This document shows, in pieces, positions 6,691-13,459 of a stretch of DNA of 64,000 bases (the stretch's first letter is position 1; each line of letters begins with the position of its first letter). The notes beneath the pieces are model-generated. The model had not been told where the DNA came from, made no database searches, and saw only the letters and a program-made list of their open reading frames with translations. Source of the DNA: JALOAR01 sp041649415 (GTDB lineage: Bacteria; Patescibacteriota; Minisyncoccia; UBA6257; Colwellbacteraceae); the NCBI GenBank assembly GCA_041649415.1, contig JBAZND010000002.1, positions 62,001 to 126,000 on the forward strand. The letters are read 5' to 3'. The translations under genes were made by a program, and so were the position numbers.

Positions 6691-8220
6691 TTATTCGTAT
6701 TCAATCGTAGCTGGTGGCTTCTGTGTTATGTCAAAGAGCACCCTGTTTACTCCTCTTACCTTACCCACAATGGAGCTAGAGATTGTCTCAAGTAGTTCAG
6801 TCGGTATCTTGTGCCAATCAGCACTCATTCCATCAATAGAATCAACTGCTCTAAGCGCAAGCATGTACTCATAGGTTCGAGCATCTCCCATGACACCGAC
6901 GGTTTTTAAAGGAAGTAGAACTGCAAATGCTTGCCAAATTTTCTCGTATTCCTTGGCCTTTTTTAATTCTTCAATAAAGATCGCGTCTGCTTCGCGGAGA
7001 ATATGTAATCTATCCGGCGTAATATCTCCAACAATCCGAACTGCCAACCCTGGTCCTGGAAATGGGTGTCGCCAAAGTAGATCTTTGGGTAGCGAGATAA
7101 CTTCTCCAAGTCTTCTAACCTCATCTTTATACAAATCTCTGATTGGCTCTACAATGTTAAAACCGAATTTATCTGGGAGAGTAAGGTTGTGATGACTTTT
7201 AATTTTTGAAGCGTGTTTAGATGCTTCGGCAGATTCGATCCGGTCCGGATAAATAGTGCCTTGAGCAAAATATTTAATAGGATATTTCCTGAGTTTATTC
7301 TTTATCGTATCTTCAAAAACTTCAATAAAAGTATGTCCAATGATTTTTCTCTTTTGTTCAGGATCAGTTACTTCCTTGAGTTTATTAAGAAAAAGCTTTG
7401 CAGCATCTATCACGTGTAGATCAAAGCCCCTTTTTCGTAGAACTGCTGCAACATCCCTTACCTCATTCTTCCGAAGCAAACCGGTATCGACAAAAACCGC
7501 ATGGAGCTGCTTCCCAACAGCCTTATGAAGTAGCGTACCAGCCACTAATGAGTCCACACCACCAGAAATACCAACAATAATATGATCCTTACCTATCTTT
7601 CCTTTGAATTCAGAAATAAGGTTTTTGGCTACCGAATCAATCTTCCAATCTTTAGGAGCTTTGCAGATATCAAATACAAAATTTGAGAGAATCTTCAAGC
7701 CGTTCTTTGTGTGAGTTACCTCCGGATGAAATTGAATTGCATAAAAATCTTTATTTTTGTGACGATATGCAGCAAACGAACAACTCGGGGTTGATGCCGT
7801 GGTTATGAATCCGGTTGGCAATTTAGATACTTGGTCGCCATGAGAAAACCAAACCAATTCTTTCGGCGAAAGATTTTTAAAAATAGCTGAACGTTGTTTT
7901 AGGCTCAAGATTTCTTTACCAAATTCCCGGTGTTGACCTTTTGAGACTTTGCCACCAAGCATGTGAGCTATGACTTGATGGCCATAGCAGATGCCCAGTA
8001 CAGGAATATTTAAATCAAATATCTTTTTGTCAGGCCGATAACTACTTTTTTCAAGCACAGAAGCAGGGCCACCAGAAAAGACAATACCGGAAGGATTAAG
8101 TTCTTTTATCTTTGGAGCAGGCGTGTTAAAAGGCAAAATCTCGGCTCTTACACCGAGGTCTCTTACGCGTCGAGCTATCAAATGTGCAAATTGGCTTCCA
8201 AAATTTAATATTACAATCAT
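6691..8220 (-). CDS. guaA: GMP synthase (glutamine-hydrolysing)
   Basis: Makes GMP from XMP, ATP and glutamine. The N-terminal class I amidotransferase domain has the nucleophile Cys78 in GICYGHQ and the His/Glu pair in FHPEVTHT. The ATP-pyrophosphatase domain has the P-loop GISGGVDSLVAG, and the C-terminal dimerisation domain ends with KVRGVNRVLFDITQKPPATIEYE. The 509-residue length is normal. It is AT-rich and surrounded by accessory genes, unusual for a housekeeping gene; CPR often rely on purine salvage, where guaA would convert salvaged XMP. Start ATG 8220, 4 nt after the previous gene. Confidence 0.95.
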   Translation of the reverse strand: MIVILNFGSQFAHLIARRVRDLGVRAEILPFNTPAPKIKELNPSGIVFSGGPASVLEKSSYRPDKKIFDLNIPVLGICYGHQVIAHMLGGKVSKGQHREFGKEILSLKQRSAIFKNLSPKELVWFSHGDQVSKLPTGFITTASTPSCSFAAYRHKNKDFYAIQFHPEVTHTKNGLKILSNFVFDICKAPKDWKIDSVAKNLISEFKGKIGKDHIIVGISGGVDSLVAGTLLHKAVGKQLHAVFVDTGLLRKNEVRDVAAVLRKRGFDLHVIDAAKLFLNKLKEVTDPEQKRKIIGHTFIEVFEDTIKNKLRKYPIKYFAQGTIYPDRIESAEASKHASKIKSHHNLTLPDKFGFNIVEPIRDLYKDEVRRLGEVISLPKDLLWRHPFPGPGLAVRIVGDITPDRLHILREADAIFIEELKKAKEYEKIWQAFAVLLPLKTVGVMGDARTYEYMLALRAVDSIDGMSADWHKIPTELLETISSSIVGKVRGVNRVLFDITQKPPATIEYE

Positions 8221-8224
8221 GTTG

Positions 8225-8518
8225 TTAAATATTTAAAGTGCTGAAAATTCTTTCAGCAATTTCGTCAAATCTATCTTTATCATCTAATTTCTCTCGAACT
8301 TCATTGAACGTAAACCAATGCCCGTCCTTACTCTCTTTTACATCAAAAGTTTTTAGCTTAGTATGTTTTCTATAATTACGACCTTCTTCTATATTATGAT
8401 TATCCACGAGACTAAAAATTACGTCTAGTTTATAAGAAATATTATCACCGACTTTAAATTCACAATTGAATGTATGTAGATAATCTAATAGCTGTTTTTC
8501 AGTCGAATTGATCTTCAT
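8225..8518 (-). CDS. Hypothetical protein upstream of guaA
   Basis: The 97-residue soluble protein is mostly alpha/beta and rich in charged residues (DGHWFTFNEVREKLDDKDRF near the C terminus). No family is recognised. It ends 4 nt before the guaA start, so the two are cotranscribed. A GC-rich element with a GCGC core 41-44 nt before its start resembles those before the next two minus-strand genes. Confidence 0.5.
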   Translation of the reverse strand: MKINSTEKQLLDYLHTFNCEFKVGDNISYKLDVIFSLVDNHNIEEGRNYRKHTKLKTFDVKESKDGHWFTFNEVREKLDDKDRFDEIAERIFSTLNI

Positions 8519-8535
8519 TTTAAAATATTCTGGCT

Positions 8536-8575
8536 AATTACGGATTGAACGAACCTGAGCGCCCGAGACGGGTGT
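8536..8575. repeat. GC-rich upstream element, copy 1
   Basis: On the minus strand this reads ACCCGTCTCGGGCGCTCAGG then TTCGTTCAATCCG. The GCGC core (8559-8562) is 41-44 nt before the start of the 97-residue gene. Related segments lie at about the same distance before the next two genes (9227-9290 and 9932-9984). A small CCCG-AGA-CGGG hairpin is included. Confidence 0.4.
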
Positions 8576-8578
8576 ATA

Positions 8579-9208
8579 TTAACCGTTTTTAATTACTTTC
8601 CCATTATCGACTAATAGAAATTCATCATCCTTTAATTCAATTGTTTTGTATCCCTCCTCTTCCAGTTCTTTTTTGATTGTTTTACTGATCTCGCCGAATT
8701 TTTCTGAATTCCAGTGAGGAATAATAACGAAATCTATGAAATGTAATCCCTCGTATGCCACTCCTTGACTAGGATTATTTGGGGTATCTACCTTATCAAA
8801 GTGTTTTAATGTTGGGCCAACAATTATTGAACCAGCGCTGTCTCCGGCATATATAACATCAATATTAAAAACGTCTCGAATAATATCCTTGCTTTTACTC
8901 TTATCTATAGCTTCTTTAAGGGAATAGATATTACCTCCGTTAAACCAAACTACATCAAAGTTTTTGAGTTTATCAGATAAGTCTTTTGGATTATCGGCGT
9001 AGTCGCGTAAATCTATTTCTTCTATTTTGAAACCGAAGTCGGAGAAATATTTGAATAATTCATCTCTTTTCTCCGCCCGATATTCAGAGGATCTGTCATC
9101 TTTTGCGTTTAATACAAGACCCATCTTTATTTCGTGCGGAGATTTACCTACAAAATCGGAAAAAGATTCTATGTTGGGTATTCGATGTGAAGATAAATAT
9201 AGTTTCAT
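8579..9208 (-). CDS. Peptidase E-like protein (family S51)
   Basis: From the ATG at 9208 the product has 209 residues (MKLYLSSHRIP). The S51 nucleophile motif is present as YAGDSAGSIIVG, preceded by FNGGNIYSLKEAI and followed by a second strand-loop FVIIPHWNSE. Family members (PepE, cyanophycinase) are serine peptidases with an amidotransferase-like fold that cleave Asp-X dipeptides. An open frame continues upstream to 9289, but it runs through the GC-rich upstream element and is not coding. AT-rich, in the accessory stretch. Confidence 0.8.
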   Translation of the reverse strand: MKLYLSSHRIPNIESFSDFVGKSPHEIKMGLVLNAKDDRSSEYRAEKRDELFKYFSDFGFKIEEIDLRDYADNPKDLSDKLKNFDVVWFNGGNIYSLKEAIDKSKSKDIIRDVFNIDVIYAGDSAGSIIVGPTLKHFDKVDTPNNPSQGVAYEGLHFIDFVIIPHWNSEKFGEISKTIKKELEEEGYKTIELKDDEFLLVDNGKVIKNG

Positions 9209-9224
9209 AAGTTTTATGCGTTTT

Positions 9225-9290
9225 GAGCGCACGATACCCTTGACAAACTCGTGCGCACGTGTTGGCTGGCCGACTCGAGCTAGAACCATG
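9225..9290. repeat. GC-rich upstream element, copy 2
   Basis: The minus strand reads GGTTCTAGCTCGAGTCGGCC then AGCCAACACGTGCGCACGAG and TTTGTCAAGG. A stem GCGCACGA (9227-9234) / TCGTGCGC (9249-9256) can form. The GCGC core is 45-48 nt before the peptidase E-like start codon. GGCCAGC, ACG-G, GCGCA and GTTT-CAA are shared in order with copy 3. Confidence 0.45.
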
Positions 9291-9369
9291 GTGTATTAAG
9301 CCCTATAAGGCGATCTCAAATAGAAATAGTTTTATCTTATTATTTCGACGCGTCTTGAGAGCTTTATTT

Positions 9370-9900
9370 TTATAGGTTCTCAACTTCTTTCATTACTCTC
9401 TCCATTTCTTCGGGATTCTTGTCTAGATAATCTGTCGCATTTAAAAATCCGTATAAACCGTAAATTGATTCGTCTCCTTCCGTCTGTATCTCGTTCCATG
9501 TAAATGGATTTTTGTGTTTGTATTCTTCTATTAATTTACCTCCTCCTTGAAATTTTTGTAGGGGCTTCATTATTTGAGCAAATTCTTCAGCGTCAGACTC
9601 AGCTGCTTTTTCCCCTAGTTCTTTATATATCAAGAAGAGCACCAGTGCTCTAATAGATTTTGGGGTATCAAGGATTGAAAACTGGAAAGTATCTTTATAT
9701 GCAATATATTTCGTCAATTTTAGTCCTTTCTGTTTTGACGCTTCCAAATCTCCATATCTCGCCATCCATGTGTTTGCTAAAAGCCAGTGTTCATCCTTAT
9801 TAGGATTATTTTTTTTCAAATTATCGTAGATTTGCTCCAATGAGCAAGTCAACGTTTCTTTGTCAGTTCTTCCACCTAATATCTTTTTGATCCAATTCAT
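9370..9900 (-). CDS. Hypothetical soluble helical protein
   Basis: This 176-residue protein is predicted mainly helical, with a hydrophobic patch near IRALVLFLIYKELG and an acidic C terminus (NPEEMERVMKEVENL). No family is recognised and no membrane segment is present. Start ATG 9900 has no clear Shine-Dalgarno. It is the first of three minus-strand genes that carry a related GC-rich element upstream. Gap 9291-9369 holds nothing recognisable. Confidence 0.5.
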   Translation of the reverse strand: MNWIKKILGGRTDKETLTCSLEQIYDNLKKNNPNKDEHWLLANTWMARYGDLEASKQKGLKLTKYIAYKDTFQFSILDTPKSIRALVLFLIYKELGEKAAESDAEEFAQIMKPLQKFQGGGKLIEEYKHKNPFTWNEIQTEGDESIYGLYGFLNATDYLDKNPEEMERVMKEVENL

Positions 9901-9928
9901 AATTTTATTTTAGCATTTTAATGTGTTT

Positions 9929-9984
9929 CGGTCTTTTGAAACTGCGCCTACCCGTGCTGGCCATTTGGGACGAAGTTGGAACTA
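9929..9984. repeat. GC-rich upstream element, copy 3
   Basis: The minus strand reads GTTCCAACTTCGTCCCAAAT then GGCCAGCACGGGTAGGCGCA and GTTTCAAAAGACCG. The GCGC core (9944-9947) is 44-47 nt before the start of the 176-residue gene. The order GTTCyArCTyCG, GGCCAGC, ACGkG, GCGCA, GTTT, CAA is shared with copy 2. Confidence 0.45.
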
Positions 9985-10029
9985 AAATACAATATGTTTC
10001 ATTAGGTCATTAAGGCAGTCGTCTGCTTG

Positions 10030-10057
10030 TTGAAAAACGAGTAAAAACGAGCATAAT
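10030..10057 (+). promoter_or_regulatory. Promoter of the DUF3800 pair
   Basis: TTGAAA (10030-10035), a 16-nt spacer and CATAAT (10052-10057). The box ends 6 nt before the ATG at 10064, so the message is probably leaderless. The rest of the gap 9985-10029 shows nothing. Confidence 0.55.
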
Positions 10058-10063
10058 AGTGAG

Positions 10064-10762
10064 ATGGAGTTTAACATCTACTGTGACGAAAGTAATCACT
10101 TAGAGCACGATAAAGTTCCTAATATGGTTTTGGGCGCTGTTTTTGTGCCCGTAGAAAAGGTTAAAAAAATAAACACACGAATCCGTGAAATAAAGGCAAA
10201 GCATGGTCTATCGCCTAAATTTGAGGCAAAGTGGGCAAAGATCTCTCCAGCAAAGATTGAGTTTTATAAGGATCTTGTAGATTATTTTTTTGATGACGAC
10301 GATATTCATTTTCGCGCTATTTTAATTAATAAGAGTCACCTGTGTCACAAGAAATATCAGCAAACGCACGATGACTTTTATTACAAAATGTATTTTGATC
10401 TCTTAAGTAAGTTGTTAGAGCCAGCAAATAAATACTACATTTATCTTGATATTAAGGATACGCAAGGCAGAAAGAAAGTAGCAAGGCTTTGGGAGATCCT
10501 TTCAAACAGTATGTATGACTTTCGTCGTGATATTGTCAAAAATATCCAACAAGTGAGATCCAATGAAATAGGCATTCTTCAAATAGGAGACATCCTAATA
10601 GGTGCTATGCAGTATGTGAATAGGAATGGTCTTAAAAGCGATGCTAAGAGACATTTAGTGGAGAGAATTCAAGAGAGGTCGGGGTATGATCTTAAAAAAT
10701 CAACATTACTTCTTGAAAAGAAAATGAATATTTTCTATTGGGGCAATCATGATTTAATCTAA
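10064..10762 (+). CDS. DUF3800 domain protein
   Basis: The 232-residue protein has the family pattern: an N-terminal strand with YCDESN (Asp8), a second acidic site in YIYLDIKDTQGRKK and a third in QIGDILIGAMQY. DUF3800 proteins are thought to have an RNase H-like fold with acidic metal ligands, and they are common in mobile and defence loci; activity is unproven. The stop codon overlaps the next start (TAATG at 10760-10764), so both proteins are probably made together. The locus has its own leaderless promoter and terminator. Confidence 0.75.
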   Translation: MEFNIYCDESNHLEHDKVPNMVLGAVFVPVEKVKKINTRIREIKAKHGLSPKFEAKWAKISPAKIEFYKDLVDYFFDDDDIHFRAILINKSHLCHKKYQQTHDDFYYKMYFDLLSKLLEPANKYYIYLDIKDTQGRKKVARLWEILSNSMYDFRRDIVKNIQQVRSNEIGILQIGDILIGAMQYVNRNGLKSDAKRHLVERIQERSGYDLKKSTLLLEKKMNIFYWGNHDLI

Positions 10763-11268
10763 TGTGTAATTCAAAATCGCCCATATGGCTTACGCCGATT
10801 ATAAAGCTTGATGAATTTTTAGGAGATTGGAATGCATACAATAATCACTTATTTACGATTTTTAAAAAGGATTTTATGGATTCGCAGCCGATGTTTCACA
10901 ATAAGCCAGTGTTTCTGGGCGATCAGAGAATACTCAATGGTAAACCTGAATGTTTTTGGCATGTAACTTCAGAAAAGGATAAGCAAACAGGCGAACGAGT
11001 GCCAAATCTTAGACGTTGTGAACGGATTGCGTGGATACGTCCAATTATTGATCATGCTAATGATCCCGAAGTATGGGAATGGCCGAAGCAACATGAGAGA
11101 GAAATACGTTACAACTTATTCTTAGAAAAAGAAGATTTCTTGGTTGTTTTAGTTGAACGAAAGAACTTTTATCTGGTAACAGCGATTTATATCGATTATC
11201 CTCATAATAAAAAACGGCTCAAGAACGAATATCAGGAATATGACGAGAAAACAAAACCCGCCCGGTGA
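10762..11268 (+). CDS. Putative BECR/RelE-like nuclease partner of DUF3800
   Basis: This 168-residue protein has the order RRCERIAWIRPII, EREIRYNLFLEKEDFLVVL and VERKNFYLVTAIYIDYPHNK. This resembles phage-associated Barnase/EndoU/ColicinE5-RelE-like (PBECR) nuclease families, in which the last strands end in a YxxTAYY-like segment. That assignment is by eye and could be wrong. Translation is coupled to the DUF3800 gene by a TAATG overlap, and the stop codon lies in the loop of the terminator. The pair reads as a compact two-gene module. Confidence 0.5.
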   Translation: MCNSKSPIWLTPIIKLDEFLGDWNAYNNHLFTIFKKDFMDSQPMFHNKPVFLGDQRILNGKPECFWHVTSEKDKQTGERVPNLRRCERIAWIRPIIDHANDPEVWEWPKQHEREIRYNLFLEKEDFLVVLVERKNFYLVTAIYIDYPHNKKRLKNEYQEYDEKTKPAR

Positions 11269-11279
11269 AGGGCGGATTT
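11258..11279 (+). terminator. Terminator overlapping the stop codon of the DUF3800 partner
   Basis: CCGCCC (11258-11263) pairs with GGGCGG (11270-11275), followed by ATTTC. The TGA stop (11266-11268) is in the loop. The following gap to 11398 is AT-rich and holds no gene. Confidence 0.6.
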
Positions 11280-11398
11280 CGAACTCCTTTTACACATGGT
11301 AAATGAGCTTATTTATATAATACACTTTCTAACTAGAAATCAACAGGGGATAACTTTTAGTTGAATTTATTTCATTAGTAAGAAAATAGGGTCCTAGA

Positions 11399-11995
11399 CT
11401 AATATTTTTTGGCTATCTTTAATAAGACATCATTATATTTGTCTAGAAAATTAATCATTATCTTTGGATCAAAGAGGCTTTTGCCTTTAAAAATTAAAAC
11501 ATATTTTTTAGATTTGTCTCTTTTTATTTTTCGCCTTATTACGGATTCTATTTCCCAGTTGTGGCTGCACTTATTCCTTAGCGTGTTGAGAATATCTAAG
11601 TCTTCATAAAGACGTTTATTTATAACGCCCATAATTCGCAATAAAATGATTTTTTTCTTAAATCCCATTGAGTTGTTTCCATAAAATATACTACTGGCAT
11701 CTTCGAAGGCATTATTAAAATAATTCTTGGCTGTAATGCCGCCTTTTTCTTTTTTAATTCTTGGGTGTCTTTTTAATAAGGAAATTTGAAGCAGTGAATT
11801 AATGAAGTCTTCAATGGCAAGATGAGTTTCTACAATCAAAGATCTTATTAATAGAGTCTTTTCCATTTTAGTTGCATAAAATAATGCTTCAGGATCATTA
11901 TTCAGATTTTCAACAAATCGAAAATGGTTTTTCTTGATTTTATCAATATCATTTCTTAATCCCTTTGTTTTTCTTTTCGCGTATTGTTCTTTCAT
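11399..11995 (-). CDS. HEPN-like domain protein
   Basis: From the ATG at 11995 the product has 198 residues, all helical, basic and without membrane segments. It carries LNTLRNKCSHNW, an RNxxxH motif (Arg140, His145) typical of HEPN ribonuclease domains, preceded by a helix with an acidic pair (HLAIEDFINSLL), as in DUF4145/MltR-like HEPN families. HEPN proteins often act as RNA-cutting toxins or defence effectors. No obvious antitoxin gene is coupled to it. It is placed head to head with the next plus-strand gene. Confidence 0.6.
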   Translation of the reverse strand: MKEQYAKRKTKGLRNDIDKIKKNHFRFVENLNNDPEALFYATKMEKTLLIRSLIVETHLAIEDFINSLLQISLLKRHPRIKKEKGGITAKNYFNNAFEDASSIFYGNNSMGFKKKIILLRIMGVINKRLYEDLDILNTLRNKCSHNWEIESVIRRKIKRDKSKKYVLIFKGKSLFDPKIMINFLDKYNDVLLKIAKKY

Positions 11996-12021
11996 CAATA
12001 AGAGGAGTTTGTTTTACTGCA

Positions 12022-12702
12022 ATGATATTGCATTTTAGATTAGACGTCGATAAAATTGGGCGGTCCGCCGAGCGCACCGCAGAGAGCGCTCTAAAACCAC
12101 CCAATTTTATCTTGAAGTCCCCACTTACGCTCAAAAGCATAGCGTTGGATCTGTTCTCTTTCTATAAGGATTTTTTAAGGGAATTTTTGAAATTAAAACC
12201 GCTTCGTTGGGGGGTAGTTGTTTTTATAGGGATTACTGGCTGGTATTTGGCATCAGTTCTTAGGATTGGCGCTCTTTCTCTTTTTGGGGAGACGACTATC
12301 CCTTTTACAAATAATTTAGCGGGCCAATTTGCCTTAATTGCGGTTATTAGTTTTATCGTTCCTATCTCTATAGCGGGATTCCGTGCCGTAACAAAAGACA
12401 ATAAAGTAAAAGGGAGAGTAGGGTTTAATGAAAACAGCGCGATTATTTCCCTTGCTGGGAAAAAGTGCCAGATACCTATTAAAACGAATCAGCACTTTCT
12501 ATGTCGCGAAGTGTTTGAACATCGTGATCGCCGCATAGACGAGATAGACATTTTGGATATATTAGACTGGCGAAAAGACGGCAAAAGAAGTGTCTACGAC
12601 GCTTTACTGGCTGTAAATAAGAAAGCTAAACGGGATTTAGGTATAAATAAATTGCTTGAATGGCAAAATAATACTGTTTGGTTAAATGACGATTTTAACT
12701 AG
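12022..12702 (+). CDS. Membrane protein with two central transmembrane segments
   Basis: From the ATG at 12022 the product has 226 residues with two membrane segments (about residues 62-84 and 103-128) and a soluble C-terminal domain (SVYDALLAVNKKAKRDLGIN near the end). No family is recognised. The start is uncertain: an AGAGGAG lies 14 nt upstream, while the first 30 codons pass through a 63-bp two-tier inverted repeat (12049-12111) whose translation looks unlike the rest. A later start just after the repeat is possible. It is the first of four same-strand genes ending with the recombinase. Confidence 0.5.
   Translation: MILHFRLDVDKIGRSAERTAESALKPPNFILKSPLTLKSIALDLFSFYKDFLREFLKLKPLRWGVVVFIGITGWYLASVLRIGALSLFGETTIPFTNNLAGQFALIAVISFIVPISIAGFRAVTKDNKVKGRVGFNENSAIISLAGKKCQIPIKTNQHFLCREVFEHRDRRIDEIDILDILDWRKDGKRSVYDALLAVNKKAKRDLGINKLLEWQNNTVWLNDDFN
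12049..12111. repeat. Two-tier inverted repeat near the start of a mobile-element gene
   Basis: Outer arms GATAAAATTGGGCGGT (12049-12064) and ACCACCCAATTTTATC (12096-12111) pair with one mismatch. An inner stem GAGCGC (12070-12075) / GCGCTC (12086-12091) sits in the loop. It lies 34 bp from the HEPN gene start. It may be a recombination or insertion site, or an RNA structure. Confidence 0.55.
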
Positions 12703-12714
12703 TCTTTTGTTATG

Positions 12715-12737
12715 AATCACGTGAGTCTCATGTGATT
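12715..12737. promoter_or_regulatory. 23-bp palindrome between the membrane protein and the replication genes
   Basis: AATCACGTGAG and CTCATGTGATT flank a single T with one mismatch. An operator for a dimeric regulator or a recombinase-type site would look like this. There is no T run, so it is not a terminator. Confidence 0.45.
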
Positions 12738-12740
12738 CAC

Positions 12741-12974
12741 ATGCTTTTTGGCAGGCTACTATCGTGGTCTGCTTTTTATTTCAGGCCCATAGCTCCGATG
12801 GATCAATTCTCAGAGGGCCTAAAGGCTAAACTAATCAAATATTTCTGGAAATATTATGGAATCCGCTTAACAGGCGAAAAAGCTGAGCGGTATTTGGACT
12901 CTCTGGCTGATCTTTATCTCAGCTACTACCGAATCAAAGAGAAACCAAAAAGAAAAGGGGTGAAATGGCATTAG
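12741..12974 (+). CDS. Small protein before the replication gene
   Basis: An open frame with GTG at 12732, ATG at 12741 and ATG at 12798; the last would give a 58-residue protein starting MDQFSEGLKAKLIKYFWKYYG. It contains helices (EKAERYLDSLADLYLSYYR) and a basic end (KEKPKRKGVKWH). No family is recognised. It overlaps the replication protein gene by 10 nt and belongs to the same unit. Confidence 0.45.
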   Translation: MLFGRLLSWSAFYFRPIAPMDQFSEGLKAKLIKYFWKYYGIRLTGEKAERYLDSLADLYLSYYRIKEKPKRKGVKWH

Positions 12975-13459
12975 ACAGATTCACAAAATTTCCAAACGAT
13001 ATTCTGGATACTATCTATGCGCGGCGATTTACGGCACGGCAGTTGAGGATAATCCTTTTCATTACTAGAATGACCGATGGTTGCCATACTCGGACAATGA
13101 GTTTTAAAATCTCCGATTTTCAGATTTGCGGCTTGTATAAGGGGGCTATCAAAAAGGAACTCCAAAGGCTCGAAGCTTTTGGGGTTGTTAAGGTTAGCTG
13201 GGATGAGGGGTTAATCTCTATTAACACGGCATTTTGGGAGTGGAAAGTGCCAAAAAACTCGAATTTAGGGGACAATGAAATAATTGATTTAAGAACCAAA
13301 AAGTTATCAAAACAGTTGCGAAATGGAACTAATTTGATTACAAAGAGGGCTAATAAAGCGAGTCTGGTAAATATAAATCCGAGCGGTAAAGAAATTATAA
13401 AGAAATATAAAGAAGGGTTCTCTTCTATAGGAGAGATAATGAGAAATAGAATGCCATGA
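12965..13459 (+). CDS. Phage replication protein O-like N-terminal domain protein
   Basis: The 164-residue protein fits the Phage_rep_O pattern: FTKFPNDILDTIYARRFTARQLRIILFITRMT and a winged helix up to about residue 95 with strands VVKVSWDEG and INTAFWEWKVP. In phages this domain binds the origin. It is preceded by AAAAGGGG at a good distance and overlaps the recombinase start by 4 nt. A replication initiator beside a serine recombinase marks a phage- or plasmid-derived element. Confidence 0.75.
   Translation: MALDRFTKFPNDILDTIYARRFTARQLRIILFITRMTDGCHTRTMSFKISDFQICGLYKGAIKKELQRLEAFGVVKVSWDEGLISINTAFWEWKVPKNSNLGDNEIIDLRTKKLSKQLRNGTNLITKRANKASLVNINPSGKEIIKKYKEGFSSIGEIMRNRMP

Noticed and set aside
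9209..9289. N-terminal extension of the peptidase E-like protein (open frame up to 9289)
   Set aside because: The added residues are read through the GC-rich upstream element and do not resemble S51 proteins, whose N terminus starts at MKLYLSSHRIP (ATG 9208).
8519..10063. Integron-like gene cassettes
   Set aside because: The elements before the three genes do not contain the attC core pair RYYYAAC/GTTRRRY and no integron tyrosine integrase is present. Kept only as an unexplained repeat family.
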